DNA from: Pseudomonas guariconensis
GTDB lineage: Bacteria > Pseudomonadota > Gammaproteobacteria > Pseudomonadales > Pseudomonadaceae
Assembly (NCBI RefSeq): GCF_024127895.1
Contig: NZ_JAMYBK010000008.1
Location: 1 to 64,000, forward strand
Length of the DNA: 64,000 bases
Direction: 5' to 3'
The notes under the pieces are model-generated. The model did not search any database. It saw only the letters and a list, made by a program, of their open reading frames with translations, and had not been told where the DNA came from. Below, piece after piece: positions 1-7,711 of the stretch (position 1 is its first letter; each line of letters opens with the position of its first letter). The position numbers and the translations under genes are program-made.

Positions 1-217
1 GCACGTAGCGCAACGGGCGTTCGCCGCGCCAGAGGGTGAACAGGACGGGTTTGTCGAGCAGTTCGCCGAAGGCGACATCGTCGTCGAAGCTGACCAGCTC
101 CAGGTGCAACGTGAAGGGTGTGCTGAGGGCTTCGTGGAGCTTGAACGACACCACCTCGAACAAGGCGTTGCCAACAAGGGGTTGGAAGCTGTAACGCAGA
201 TCGGATTGGCTTGGCAT
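1..217 (-). CDS. vgrG: VgrG spike protein of T6SS, N-terminal fragment (cut by window edge)
   Basis: The minus strand encodes the first 72 residues of a VgrG/TssI spike protein, starting MPSQSDLRYSFQPLVGNALF. The stretch FEVVSFKLHEALSTPF followed by FGELLDKPVLFTLWRGE is the typical start of the gp27-like domain of VgrG. The ATG at 217 is preceded at 6 nt by AAGGA; an in-frame ATG at 223 sits too close to that site. VgrG trimers cap the Hcp tube and are secreted. It follows hcp in the same direction after a 73-nt gap that holds a hairpin. The C-terminal part, which would show any fused effector, lies outside the window. Confidence 0.85.
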   Translation of the reverse strand, partial: MPSQSDLRYSFQPLVGNALFEVVSFKLHEALSTPFTLHLELVSFDDDVAFGELLDKPVLFTLWRGERPLRYV

Positions 218-252
218 ACGCATTCCTTGTCTGCCGTCTGTGAGATAGAAAG

Positions 253-275
253 CCAGGCAGGACGAGCCTGCCTGG
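253..275 (-). terminator. Hairpin between hcp and vgrG (partial terminator or processing site)
   Basis: CCAGGCAGG and CCTGCCTGG form a perfect 9-bp stem with a 5-nt loop. On the minus strand it is followed by CTTTCT, a weak T tract. It lies 15 nt after the hcp stop codon. In other systems such a hairpin lets Hcp be made in excess over VgrG; that role is inferred here. Confidence 0.5.
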
Positions 276-290
276 GGCATTTCTGCTAGG

Positions 291-806
291 TCAGACGATT
301 GGTTTGCGCCAGTCGTCGGATCCCTCGGTACCCGCCGTGACATGGGTCCAGGAAATCTTGCGGTACGACATCGACACCTCGATCAATTGGGTAAAGTTCT
401 CGTTTTCCTTGTTTTGTGCGTGCGGCAGGACGGTATTGATCTCCACGATGGTCGCGTCCTCAAGCTTGGTGGTGAAGAAGTGTTCCTGTTTGCCCTCCAC
501 AGAGGTGCGGTACCAGTTGACTTCAACGGTCGGCAGCATTTCGCCAGCGGCTAGCGCCTGATACATGAGCGGCGTGGCCTTGTTCAGCGCGCTGGTGAAG
601 ATAAAGGGCTTGTGCACACGTTGGCCTGATGGCTGGCCGCTTTGTGGGTCGGTCGGAACGGTTACCTGGTGCTTGATTTCCTGCACCAGGATCTCGTCTT
701 CATGGCCCTCGACAAACACATTGCCGACGGAGTCGGAGGTGAAGGCACCGGCGGTGATCTTGCCTTGGGTTTGGCCTTCGATACTGATATAAGCGGGTGT
801 TGGCAT
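291..806 (-). CDS. hcp: Hcp, T6SS inner tube protein (TssD)
   Basis: The 171-residue product begins MPTPAYISIEGQTQGKITAG and contains GHEDEILVQEIKHQV and SGQRVHKPFIFTSALNKATP, both hallmarks of the Hcp1 family. Hcp hexamers stack into the tube propelled by the TssBC sheath and are a classical secreted marker. The start at 806 is chosen because GGAG lies 8 nt upstream and the family begins with MPTPAY; an upstream in-frame ATG at 863 only adds a non-conserved leader. It is separated from tssL by 133 nt, so it may have its own promoter as well as operon read-through. The length is normal. Confidence 0.96.
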   Translation of the reverse strand: MPTPAYISIEGQTQGKITAGAFTSDSVGNVFVEGHEDEILVQEIKHQVTVPTDPQSGQPSGQRVHKPFIFTSALNKATPLMYQALAAGEMLPTVEVNWYRTSVEGKQEHFFTTKLEDATIVEINTVLPHAQNKENENFTQLIEVSMSYRKISWTHVTAGTEGSDDWRKPIV

Positions 807-939
807 GGCAGATACTCCTGCGTCCAGGTGGATAAACACGCACACCATCGGCGGCGCGGCCATCGGAAACGATGGGCTTTCTGGCGAGGCGTGAACCTCG
901 CGGATTCTTTGGGTTCAGTGATGTCAGGCCACGTGCGCG

Positions 940-1788
940 CTACTGCTGCAAAATGCCGTTCAGCGACTCCAGCACCTCGGTGGTGATCAGGTGCAGGCGA
1001 TAGCTGTACACCCCGTAGATCACCGCCATGACCACCGCGGAAATCACCAATGGGCTCCACCACGGCCATTGCCGGTGCATGCGGTAGTTGCGTGGGGCGA
1101 CATTGCTGAGTGGGTCGCAGAGCTGCTCCGGCACCGGGCCGCGAAGTTCGCGGATGACCCCATACAGTTTGTTGATAAGGGCCTGCAGCGCTTCGTCGCC
1201 CTTGGGCGCGATGGCGTACTTGCCTTTCAGGCCAAGGCAAAGGCACAAGTACATGAACTCCAGAACGTCCTGGTAACGCTGTGGCTCCTGCATCAATCGC
1301 GAGAGCACCGTGAAGAACTTCTCTCCACCCCAGGTCTCGTGATGGAAGATGCTGAGCAGCGGTTCATGGCTCCAACAGGAGTTCTTGCCCCAGGGGCGGT
1401 GCATCACCGCTTCGTCCAGGTACAGGCACAGGGCATAGGAATAGGCCAGCAGATGCGCGGGCTCATAGGCGTGCTGGCGCATTTCTTCCAGGATGTTGGT
1501 GATCTGGTTGCGCACTTGCTTGTGCACGTCATCGATATTGGGCAGCGCATCGAGCGTGCGCAGGCGCATCACCAAGCCGAACAGCGGCATCGCGGCATCG
1601 ACCATCGGGTTGGCATAGCCGCCGCGCAATCGGAACTCCGGGTCGGCGGGGTAGCCTTTTTTGAACAGGGGATCGATTTTGGGCTCTGCTTGATCCGTGG
1701 AAGGCTGTTCGCTGCCCTGCGTCCCTTGAAGTCGCGTCAGCAAGGGACCCTCGGTCGCGCCCTCGATAGTGTTCCGCGTGTTTTCCAT
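940..1788 (-). CDS. tssL: TssL, DotU-family inner-membrane protein of the T6SS complex
   Basis: This 282-residue protein belongs to the DotU/IcmH family that forms the T6SS membrane complex with TssM and TssJ. The cytoplasmic domain carries the DotU signature region (NPMVDAAMPLFGLVMRLR, then YALCLYLDEAV and a tryptophan-rich loop). A single hydrophobic segment near residues 240-262 (PLVISAVVMAVIYGVY) is close to the C terminus, so this is the short form with no OmpA/peptidoglycan-binding extension. The start MENTRN at 1788 lies 1 nt after the tssK stop codon, implying translational coupling; longer in-frame starts run into tssK. Confidence 0.95.
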   Translation of the reverse strand: MENTRNTIEGATEGPLLTRLQGTQGSEQPSTDQAEPKIDPLFKKGYPADPEFRLRGGYANPMVDAAMPLFGLVMRLRTLDALPNIDDVHKQVRNQITNILEEMRQHAYEPAHLLAYSYALCLYLDEAVMHRPWGKNSCWSHEPLLSIFHHETWGGEKFFTVLSRLMQEPQRYQDVLEFMYLCLCLGLKGKYAIAPKGDEALQALINKLYGVIRELRGPVPEQLCDPLSNVAPRNYRMHRQWPWWSPLVISAVVMAVIYGVYSYRLHLITTEVLESLNGILQQ

Positions 1789-1789
1789 T

Positions 1790-3127
1790 TCATTCGCTCC
1801 TGATCGCCCAGAACTGCAGTTCAAGGCCTGGGAAGTCGCCGGCAATATGGAAGCCAAACCCGTTGCTGCCCTGCATGGCCTGCCAGGCGGGGTTGCGCCG
1901 GTCCAGCTCGAAGTAGCTGAAGCCGGCATGGAAGGGCAGCTCCCGTGGTGCCACCGGCAATGGCAGCAGCGGGATACCAGGCAGTTGCAGCGGCACGAGG
2001 TCGTTCAGCGCTTGCAGCGAGGTGACCTTGGCCTTTTGCACGAACTGCTGGCGCAAGGTGTCCGGTGGCAGGCTGGCGCGCACGGCGAGGATGAAGTCCG
2101 CTTCATCGATCAAGCGCCGGTCTTCCAATGTGCTGGTCATGACGCCGAACTCGAGTGACTCCAGCGCCAGTGAGATCGCGCGAGGCTGCAACACCGTGCT
2201 CAGGGCGCGGCGCAGGGTCTGCTCCAACGGTTTGAAAGAGGTGTGCAGGGCGCTGTGGTGGTACGCCGGATAGTCCTGCGGCAGCCGGTTTTCATCGGTG
2301 AAGGTCACCAGTTCGCCGCAGGCCTGGCTCAGGCTGAGGTAGAGCTGCTCGGGGTGGGTATGGGGCTGGCGTGCCAGGTGTTGAAAGCACGGCCACCAGC
2401 GATTCATGGCTTGCAGCAGATTGAAGTCGCGAATGTCGGCGACACCGGACTGGCCTGACGCTCCCATGCGCGCCGCGAGGTTGCGGGCGCGTTCGCGTAG
2501 GGTGTTGGTGATCTCGTCGAGAAAGCGCTTGAGTGCCGGCACCGCCTGGAGCGAAACACTGGTGGGGTAGAAGGCTTCGTCCAGTTGCAGGCTGCCGTCT
2601 GGGCGCTTTTCCCGGATACGAGCCAGGGCCAGGCGGGTATAGGCGCTGCTGTCCTCGGCCTTGCGCTTGAGTTGCAGGTTGGGCACGGCCAGGTCCACGT
2701 GCACCAAGTCACCGTCGGCGGTGTGGGTGTCCTTGATTTCCTGCGCCTGGGCGACATAGCGAAAGTTGGCGGCATTGTCTGGCCAGCTCACCTCGCGGCC
2801 ACCTTCGGTACGCAACGGCAGGCACAGGTACACCTCGCTGTCCTGTGTCGCGTCGTCGTCGATTTCCAGCGGCGCAGGTGGTGGCAGATCACCAGGAATG
2901 TCGAACACCGTGCCATCCGGCATGATGCCCCGTGCCCGTGTGATCGCGATCCTGCCCAGGCTCAGGTACTCGTCGTTCAACTGCAGTTCGCTGAAGCCGT
3001 AGAAGGCGGCATTGAGGCTGCTCAGGCGCTGGTGGAACGCCGCTTCGCTGGCCCGCGCCGCTTGTTGGAAATGCTGCGGCTTGACGAACAGGCCTTCAGG
3101 CCAGATGACGGGGTTGCGTGAACTCAT
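1790..3127 (-). CDS. tssK: TssK, T6SS baseplate protein
   Basis: The 445-residue product begins MSSRNPVIWPEGLFVKPQHF, the conserved start of TssK (ImpJ/VasE). TssK trimers are the adaptor linking the TssEFG baseplate wedge to the TssL/TssM membrane complex. The family start is at 3127; the 15 extra upstream codons in frame are not conserved. The gene is 55 nt downstream of tssJ and abuts tssL. Length is as expected for the family (about 445 residues). Confidence 0.96.
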   Translation of the reverse strand: MSSRNPVIWPEGLFVKPQHFQQAARASEAAFHQRLSSLNAAFYGFSELQLNDEYLSLGRIAITRARGIMPDGTVFDIPGDLPPPAPLEIDDDATQDSEVYLCLPLRTEGGREVSWPDNAANFRYVAQAQEIKDTHTADGDLVHVDLAVPNLQLKRKAEDSSAYTRLALARIREKRPDGSLQLDEAFYPTSVSLQAVPALKRFLDEITNTLRERARNLAARMGASGQSGVADIRDFNLLQAMNRWWPCFQHLARQPHTHPEQLYLSLSQACGELVTFTDENRLPQDYPAYHHSALHTSFKPLEQTLRRALSTVLQPRAISLALESLEFGVMTSTLEDRRLIDEADFILAVRASLPPDTLRQQFVQKAKVTSLQALNDLVPLQLPGIPLLPLPVAPRELPFHAGFSYFELDRRNPAWQAMQGSNGFGFHIAGDFPGLELQFWAIRSE

Positions 3128-3182
3128 GGGCGCTCCGGGTTTGCAGAGGAAAGGGGGGAGGGGCAGGTGCAAGGAGAGCGCA

Positions 3183-3989
3183 TCAGTCTTGCTCCTTGAG
3201 TACGATCTGCGTGTCGTTGACCAGCACCGAGAGGACGATCTGGCGGCCGCGCGGTGCGATGCGCAGCACCTGCTGCCAAGTGGCGTTCTCCTGGCTTGCG
3301 TAGTCGCCGATCACCGCGATGAAACGGGTGTCGGCGTGGAGAGGCTCGAAGGGCACGAACTTGAACTGGCCAGGGAACAGCAGGTAGTCGTCGTCGCGGA
3401 TATAGGTGCTGCGCAGTGTCTTGGCCGGGTCTTGCGCGAGCAGTTGATACACGCTGTTGCGCAGCAGGGAGTCATCGCGCAGCTGCAAAATCTTGATGGC
3501 GATGGGCGTGGCGATCTGCTCTGCCGCTACCGGGGCAGGATTCGGCAGGTCGAGTATGACCGTGGGGTCGTCGTAGCTACCGGGCGCGCGTTCCTCCATG
3601 GGCGAGCGAGCCAAGGCCTGCGCTGCATCCTCGTCCTCCGGCAGGTCCTGCAGGGGGGACATGGCCGGAAACTGCGCTTGCAGGTATTCGAGCAAGGTCC
3701 CGACCTTCTCGGTCAGCGCGTAGGGATCGCCTGCGGCGAGACTCACCGCGTAGGGGCTGGGCTCCAGGGTGCCGGCTTTTTCAACCGTGGTATCGAGGCT
3801 GTTGGGGTTGCCGTTGAGCGTAGGGCTGGCGTTCATGCTGAAGGCGACTTCGGTTGGCTGATCGTTCGGGGCTCCGACAGGCACGGAAGGGTCCATGAGC
3901 ACCTTGCCCACCTTGCCCAAGGCCGTGCAGCCAGAAGCACCAACGAGTGCAAGCGACAGTGCGACGGTCATCAATGGCCGACGTTTCAT
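3183..3989 (-). CDS. tssJ: TssJ outer-membrane lipoprotein of T6SS, with a long insertion
   Basis: The 268-residue protein has a signal peptide ending in the lipobox ASGC, so Cys21 would be lipidated. The C-terminal half (IAIKILQLRDDSLLRNSVYQ, then a FPGQFKFVPFEP region) matches the TssJ/VasD beta-sandwich that binds the periplasmic end of TssM. TssJ is usually about 150-190 residues. Here roughly residues 65-155 form an additional acidic, proline-rich segment between the first strand and the IAIKILQL strand. The ATG overlaps the fha stop by 4 nt (ATGA). The position fha-tssJ-tssK is the usual one, supporting the call. Confidence 0.9.
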   Translation of the reverse strand: MKRRPLMTVALSLALVGASGCTALGKVGKVLMDPSVPVGAPNDQPTEVAFSMNASPTLNGNPNSLDTTVEKAGTLEPSPYAVSLAAGDPYALTEKVGTLLEYLQAQFPAMSPLQDLPEDEDAAQALARSPMEERAPGSYDDPTVILDLPNPAPVAAEQIATPIAIKILQLRDDSLLRNSVYQLLAQDPAKTLRSTYIRDDDYLLFPGQFKFVPFEPLHADTRFIAVIGDYASQENATWQQVLRIAPRGRQIVLSVLVNDTQIVLKEQD

Positions 3990-4555
3990 GACGGCTCTCC
4001 GGTGATGAGGCGTTGCACGGCGTTCTCGTCGGCGGTCGCTGTTCGATGCAGCGCATCCAGTGCCGCTAAAGGGTCGTGTCCGATGCCTGGCTCGAACGCC
4101 TCGCGGATATCGGCTACAGGTGAGCCCGCCAGGTCGGGTTCGTCATGCCAGGTACTGGCCGCATCGGCCAGCAAGGCGTCGAGCACCTGCTGCCCAGGGG
4201 TGAACAACGCCTCCAGGGAGCGTCGGCTGTCCGGGTCGTGTTGCAGGTGAACCTGCACCCGGTAGGCCCCGATCCGTAGGCAGCTCCCTTCCGGCAGGCG
4301 CACAGGCGGGCGTTGTCCCAGGCTCAGCGGGCTGTCATTGAGAAAGGTCTGGTTGCAATGGTCGATGACGCAGAAGCTGCCCTCGATCCAGCGAATTTCA
4401 CAGTGGATCGGCTGGATGCCTCGGGCACGGTCCCAGAGCAGCCAGTCGGCACCTTGGCTGCCGATGGTGCCGCCGTTGCAGTCGAACCGATGACGGGCGG
4501 TGACGCCGTGCTCCAGCTGTTCGAGGTTGCCGATGCTCAGGGTCAATGTGCTCAT
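3986..4555 (-). CDS. FHA-domain protein of T6SS (TagH-like, short)
   Basis: The 189-residue protein has an N-terminal forkhead-associated domain at about residues 25-105. GGTIGSQGADWLLWD, IHCEIRWIEG and a QTFLNDSPL stretch are the phosphothreonine-binding fold landmarks; the usual NGT appears as NQT. FHA proteins of T6SS act in post-translational assembly control, often with a PpkA kinase, but no kinase or phosphatase gene lies in this window. The C-terminal third has no domain I recognise; many TagH proteins are longer. It overlaps tssG and tssJ by 4 nt each. Confidence 0.88.
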   Translation of the reverse strand: MSTLTLSIGNLEQLEHGVTARHRFDCNGGTIGSQGADWLLWDRARGIQPIHCEIRWIEGSFCVIDHCNQTFLNDSPLSLGQRPPVRLPEGSCLRIGAYRVQVHLQHDPDSRRSLEALFTPGQQVLDALLADAASTWHDEPDLAGSPVADIREAFEPGIGHDPLAALDALHRTATADENAVQRLITGEPS

Positions 4556-5568
4556 GAGCGCCCTCGGATACGGACGACGGGGCTTTTGGTGCCATGCCTG
4601 TCGTCGATGAAGCTGGTCCAGCCCAGGTGGGCGCCTTGGCTGCGGTGCAGACAGAAGGGCGAGAGCGCGTTGTGCTTCAGGCGCAGCTCCAGGTCGTAGG
4701 CCAGGCCGTCTCGCAGAAGGAAGTCGATCAGTGCGCGCAAGCGGCCAAAGTTGACGCCGCTCGGCAGCAAGTCGCGCAACTGCGCCTGGTCGAGGTCGCT
4801 GATCATGAGGGTGAACTTGCTGCTACGGGTGCGTGTGCGGCTGCCGACCACGAAGGTGCTGCCCAGGCAGCCATTGGCAAGGCCCAGGCTCACGCGCTGC
4901 GGGGCGGCGGTGGGCACCGAGCGGGCCTCGAACTCGCGGATGTGCACACTTTCCAGGTCGAAACAATGGGCGATGATGCCGGCCACCGTACCGGGCGCAC
5001 GGCTGCGGCTGGCGATCACACCGGCAAAGCTGAGCAGGCGGCTCCAGGGCAGTGCCGTGTCGCCTCGCAGATGCTTGTCATTGAGGCCGATCAGGGCGAA
5101 GACGTACTGCGAGAACTCGTCGCGGGCGCCTGTCTGGAAGCGGATGTAATAGCGGTACTTGCGCCAGATGCGGTGCAGCAGGCTGAGCAGGTAGTGGTTG
5201 AAGAAGTCGAAGAATGCCGGGCGTACACCGAGGCCTTGCGCATGCTCGTAGGCCAGTTGTTCGAGGTAGTAGGTGGGCAGCGGCGAGTCGGTGCCGTGCA
5301 GGCCCATGAACGTGGTGCAGACGCGATAACGCGCGTCCTGGCCTGGGAGGCGTTGCGCGTTCAGCACGTCCGAGGCTGGAAAAGCCAGCCGTGGATCGCT
5401 GGCAAGCCGCACCCGCAGCCGTGTGCGCTCATCCGGCCAGCGTGGCTCCAGGTCGTCACCATGCAAGCCATGCAGCCTCTCCAGCAACTGGAAGAAGTTG
5501 TGCCGGTGCGCCTCGGCGAGCAGCGTGTCGGCTAGATCACAGGTTGTTTGCCGGTCAGCAATGGCCAT
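4552..5568 (-). CDS. tssG: TssG, T6SS baseplate wedge protein
   Basis: The 338-residue product matches TssG (ImpH/VasB). Landmarks are HRHNFFQLLERL near the N terminus, then DVLNAQRLPGQDARYRVCTT, FMGLHGTDSPLPTYYLEQL and FDFFNHYLLSLLHRIWRKYR. TssG with TssF and TssE forms the baseplate wedge. The start MAIADRQTT at 5568 makes the gene overlap the end of tssF by 37 nt; a further 31 upstream in-frame codons lack conservation. The overlap suggests coupled translation, which fits the fixed stoichiometry of the wedge. Confidence 0.95.
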   Translation of the reverse strand: MAIADRQTTCDLADTLLAEAHRHNFFQLLERLHGLHGDDLEPRWPDERTRLRVRLASDPRLAFPASDVLNAQRLPGQDARYRVCTTFMGLHGTDSPLPTYYLEQLAYEHAQGLGVRPAFFDFFNHYLLSLLHRIWRKYRYYIRFQTGARDEFSQYVFALIGLNDKHLRGDTALPWSRLLSFAGVIASRSRAPGTVAGIIAHCFDLESVHIREFEARSVPTAAPQRVSLGLANGCLGSTFVVGSRTRTRSSKFTLMISDLDQAQLRDLLPSGVNFGRLRALIDFLLRDGLAYDLELRLKHNALSPFCLHRSQGAHLGWTSFIDDRHGTKSPVVRIRGRS

Positions 5569-7298
5569 GTGTAGTGCTCGTTGTTGGTGGTGTTGATCAC
5601 TTCCAGTTGGTGGAAGGCGTTGATGCTGGCGTACAGGGCGAAGAAGCGAGAGAGCACGCAACTGAACAGGTAGAGATCGCCCTCGCAGAGGAAGGCGTCC
5701 TGGTCGAGCTTCAGTCGGGTGCGCAGGCCACGAATGGGCAAGCCCTTGATCAGCCAGTCCAGCGGTTCGGTGCGTACCTCGCTGATCCCGTTCAGGCGCT
5801 TGCGGGTGGCGCGCGCTTGCTGGATGTCATGCAAGGCAGCGAAGTCATAGGCACCGATGAGTGCCTTGAGGGGTTCTGCCGACAGCAGCGACAGGTAGTT
5901 GAGCGACAGGTTGGAGATCAGTACCCATTGCAGTTGGCCATCCAGCACCGGTCGATAGGGGCGGGTAGGGCGGTAGATGTTGCGGTAGCTGGCCAGGGGC
6001 GGCGTGACTTCGGTGATCACGCTGATATCGCCGATGCCCAGGGCCAGCGGCAGATCCCGATTGGTGCAGGTCAGGTCGATGGAGGCTGTCTCCAGCTCGC
6101 CGATATAGGCACTCTCGTCGGCGCGGACGAAGGCTATGCGGTGAAGGACGCCATCACCGCGCAACGAGTTCTCGATCTGGCACTGGTAGTACAGCGTGGT
6201 GCGGCCCTGGACATGCTCGATCTCATGGGCGAACGACTCGAAGGGGCGGAATGCCCGCAGCGGTTCACCGGGGCTGCCATCTGCCGTCGTTCGGGTGCTG
6301 ATCACCTGGTCGACGCTGAATATTTCGTAGGCATGCGATGGCTTGCCGCTGGGTTTCAACTGAACCTGGGCGTCATGGCCAGACAGGTCGATAGGCTCGG
6401 CGCTGTGCTTGAACAGGTTGACCGCGGGCGTGCAGAACAGGCTGAAGTCGTCTTTGCCGACCCGTATCGAGTCGGGCAGCTGGCGGGTGAAGTGGAACGC
6501 GATGCAGACGTTCTGGCTGCTCTGGTCGGGCCAGAGCCGGCCCAGGCCCGTCAGGCTGAAGAAGTGGAAACGCTGCGGGAAAACGAAGTACTCCTGCAGG
6601 ATCCGGTAGCCATCGAAGACATTCGGCGGATAGGGCAACAGCGCTTCGTCTGGGCTGAAACCGGGAAAGGCCACGCTGCTGGCCGGCAGCCGGCGAACCT
6701 CGCCGTCGATGGTCACGCTGATGTGCTCGAGGTAGTGCGACAGCCACAGGTAGAGCGTGCGGGCGCAGCGGTCCTCGCCGCTCAGGTGAATGTCCAGGCT
6801 GTCGCATCCCAAGGTGTTCAAGGGGCGCTCAACCAGCGGATTGAGTTCGAGGCGAACGATCGAACTGTCCAGTGTCTGGGTCGCGTCCGCGCCGCAGATG
6901 GCGAACGGGTACAGTTTCACCTCGGTACAGGTGCGGTATTCGCAGGCGATGCCGTCCACGGGGTGGGAGAACAGCCGCGAACCCTTGGGCACGCTGTGCG
7001 ACTGGCTGAGCGACTGCTCCAGCGGGGTGAACTGGATGATCGTGGCGCTGGGTAGCGGGCGCAGGTAGTTGGGCCAGAGCAACTGCAGCATGGGGTGCGT
7101 CAGCTCTGGCAGGTCGTCCTCGAGCTTGAGCCGCAGCTTGGCGGTCAGGAAGGCAAAACCTTCCAGCAGGCGCTCGACGTCGGGGTCGCTGCTGTCCTTG
7201 CCGAGAAAGCGGGCAAGCTGTGGGTTGTCCTTTGCGAAATCTGTCCCTAGCTCGCGCAGGTAGCGAAGTTCTTCGCTGAATCGGTCCTTTAACGACAT
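5532..7298 (-). CDS. tssF: TssF, T6SS baseplate wedge protein
   Basis: The 588-residue protein begins MSLKDRFSEELRYLRELGTD and continues with DPDVERLLEGFAFLTAKLRL and a LTHPMLQLLWPNYLRP motif, diagnostic of TssF (ImpG/VasA). It is the scaffold of the baseplate wedge and binds TssG. Length is normal for the family. The start lies 2 nt after the tssE stop, and the 3' end overlaps tssG. Confidence 0.97.
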   Translation of the reverse strand: MSLKDRFSEELRYLRELGTDFAKDNPQLARFLGKDSSDPDVERLLEGFAFLTAKLRLKLEDDLPELTHPMLQLLWPNYLRPLPSATIIQFTPLEQSLSQSHSVPKGSRLFSHPVDGIACEYRTCTEVKLYPFAICGADATQTLDSSIVRLELNPLVERPLNTLGCDSLDIHLSGEDRCARTLYLWLSHYLEHISVTIDGEVRRLPASSVAFPGFSPDEALLPYPPNVFDGYRILQEYFVFPQRFHFFSLTGLGRLWPDQSSQNVCIAFHFTRQLPDSIRVGKDDFSLFCTPAVNLFKHSAEPIDLSGHDAQVQLKPSGKPSHAYEIFSVDQVISTRTTADGSPGEPLRAFRPFESFAHEIEHVQGRTTLYYQCQIENSLRGDGVLHRIAFVRADESAYIGELETASIDLTCTNRDLPLALGIGDISVITEVTPPLASYRNIYRPTRPYRPVLDGQLQWVLISNLSLNYLSLLSAEPLKALIGAYDFAALHDIQQARATRKRLNGISEVRTEPLDWLIKGLPIRGLRTRLKLDQDAFLCEGDLYLFSCVLSRFFALYASINAFHQLEVINTTNNEHYTWPLLTGKQPVI

Positions 7299-7300
7299 GG

Positions 7301-7711
7301 CTACCTTACTCGGGTGTAACGGTTGTGGCCATTGACCAGCAGCTCGATCTGCAACTGCTCCATGCGGTCGTTCACCTGCACCTGGCAGTCCAGCCGCAAA
7401 TGCAGCTCCAGCGGGGCATGGGCATCAGGCACGGCCTTCAGCGCACATACTTGGATGCGCGGCTCAAAGCGCAGAATGGTGCGGCGAATGTCGGCGCTCA
7501 CCTGCTGCAGCAAGTCGCCGCTGTTCAGGGCATGCCCGTTGAAGTCGCGCAGGCCCAGGTCAGGGCTGCTCTGCGAGCAACCCTGGCGGGTGTTGAGCAG
7601 CGTTTCGAGGTGGCGCTTGATCACCTCGAACCGGTGCCCAGCCGGTTCCTGTCGGGCGTGGCTCCGGCAGGTCGGCGCCTGCGCTGTCAGGCGGTCGAAG
7701 AGGCCCGTCAT
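7301..7711 (-). CDS. tssE: TssE, gp25-like T6SS baseplate protein
   Basis: The 136-residue product is a gp25-like baseplate protein. DLGLRDFNG, the DLLQQVSADIRRTILRFEPR helix and the downstream beta strands are family landmarks; the R-FEPR element corresponds to the EPR motif needed for sheath assembly. The ATG overlaps the tssC stop by 4 nt. TssE initiates sheath polymerisation on the TssFG wedge. Slightly shorter than many homologues (about 140-170 residues) but complete. Confidence 0.93.
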   Translation of the reverse strand: MTGLFDRLTAQAPTCRSHARQEPAGHRFEVIKRHLETLLNTRQGCSQSSPDLGLRDFNGHALNSGDLLQQVSADIRRTILRFEPRIQVCALKAVPDAHAPLELHLRLDCQVQVNDRMEQLQIELLVNGHNRYTRVR

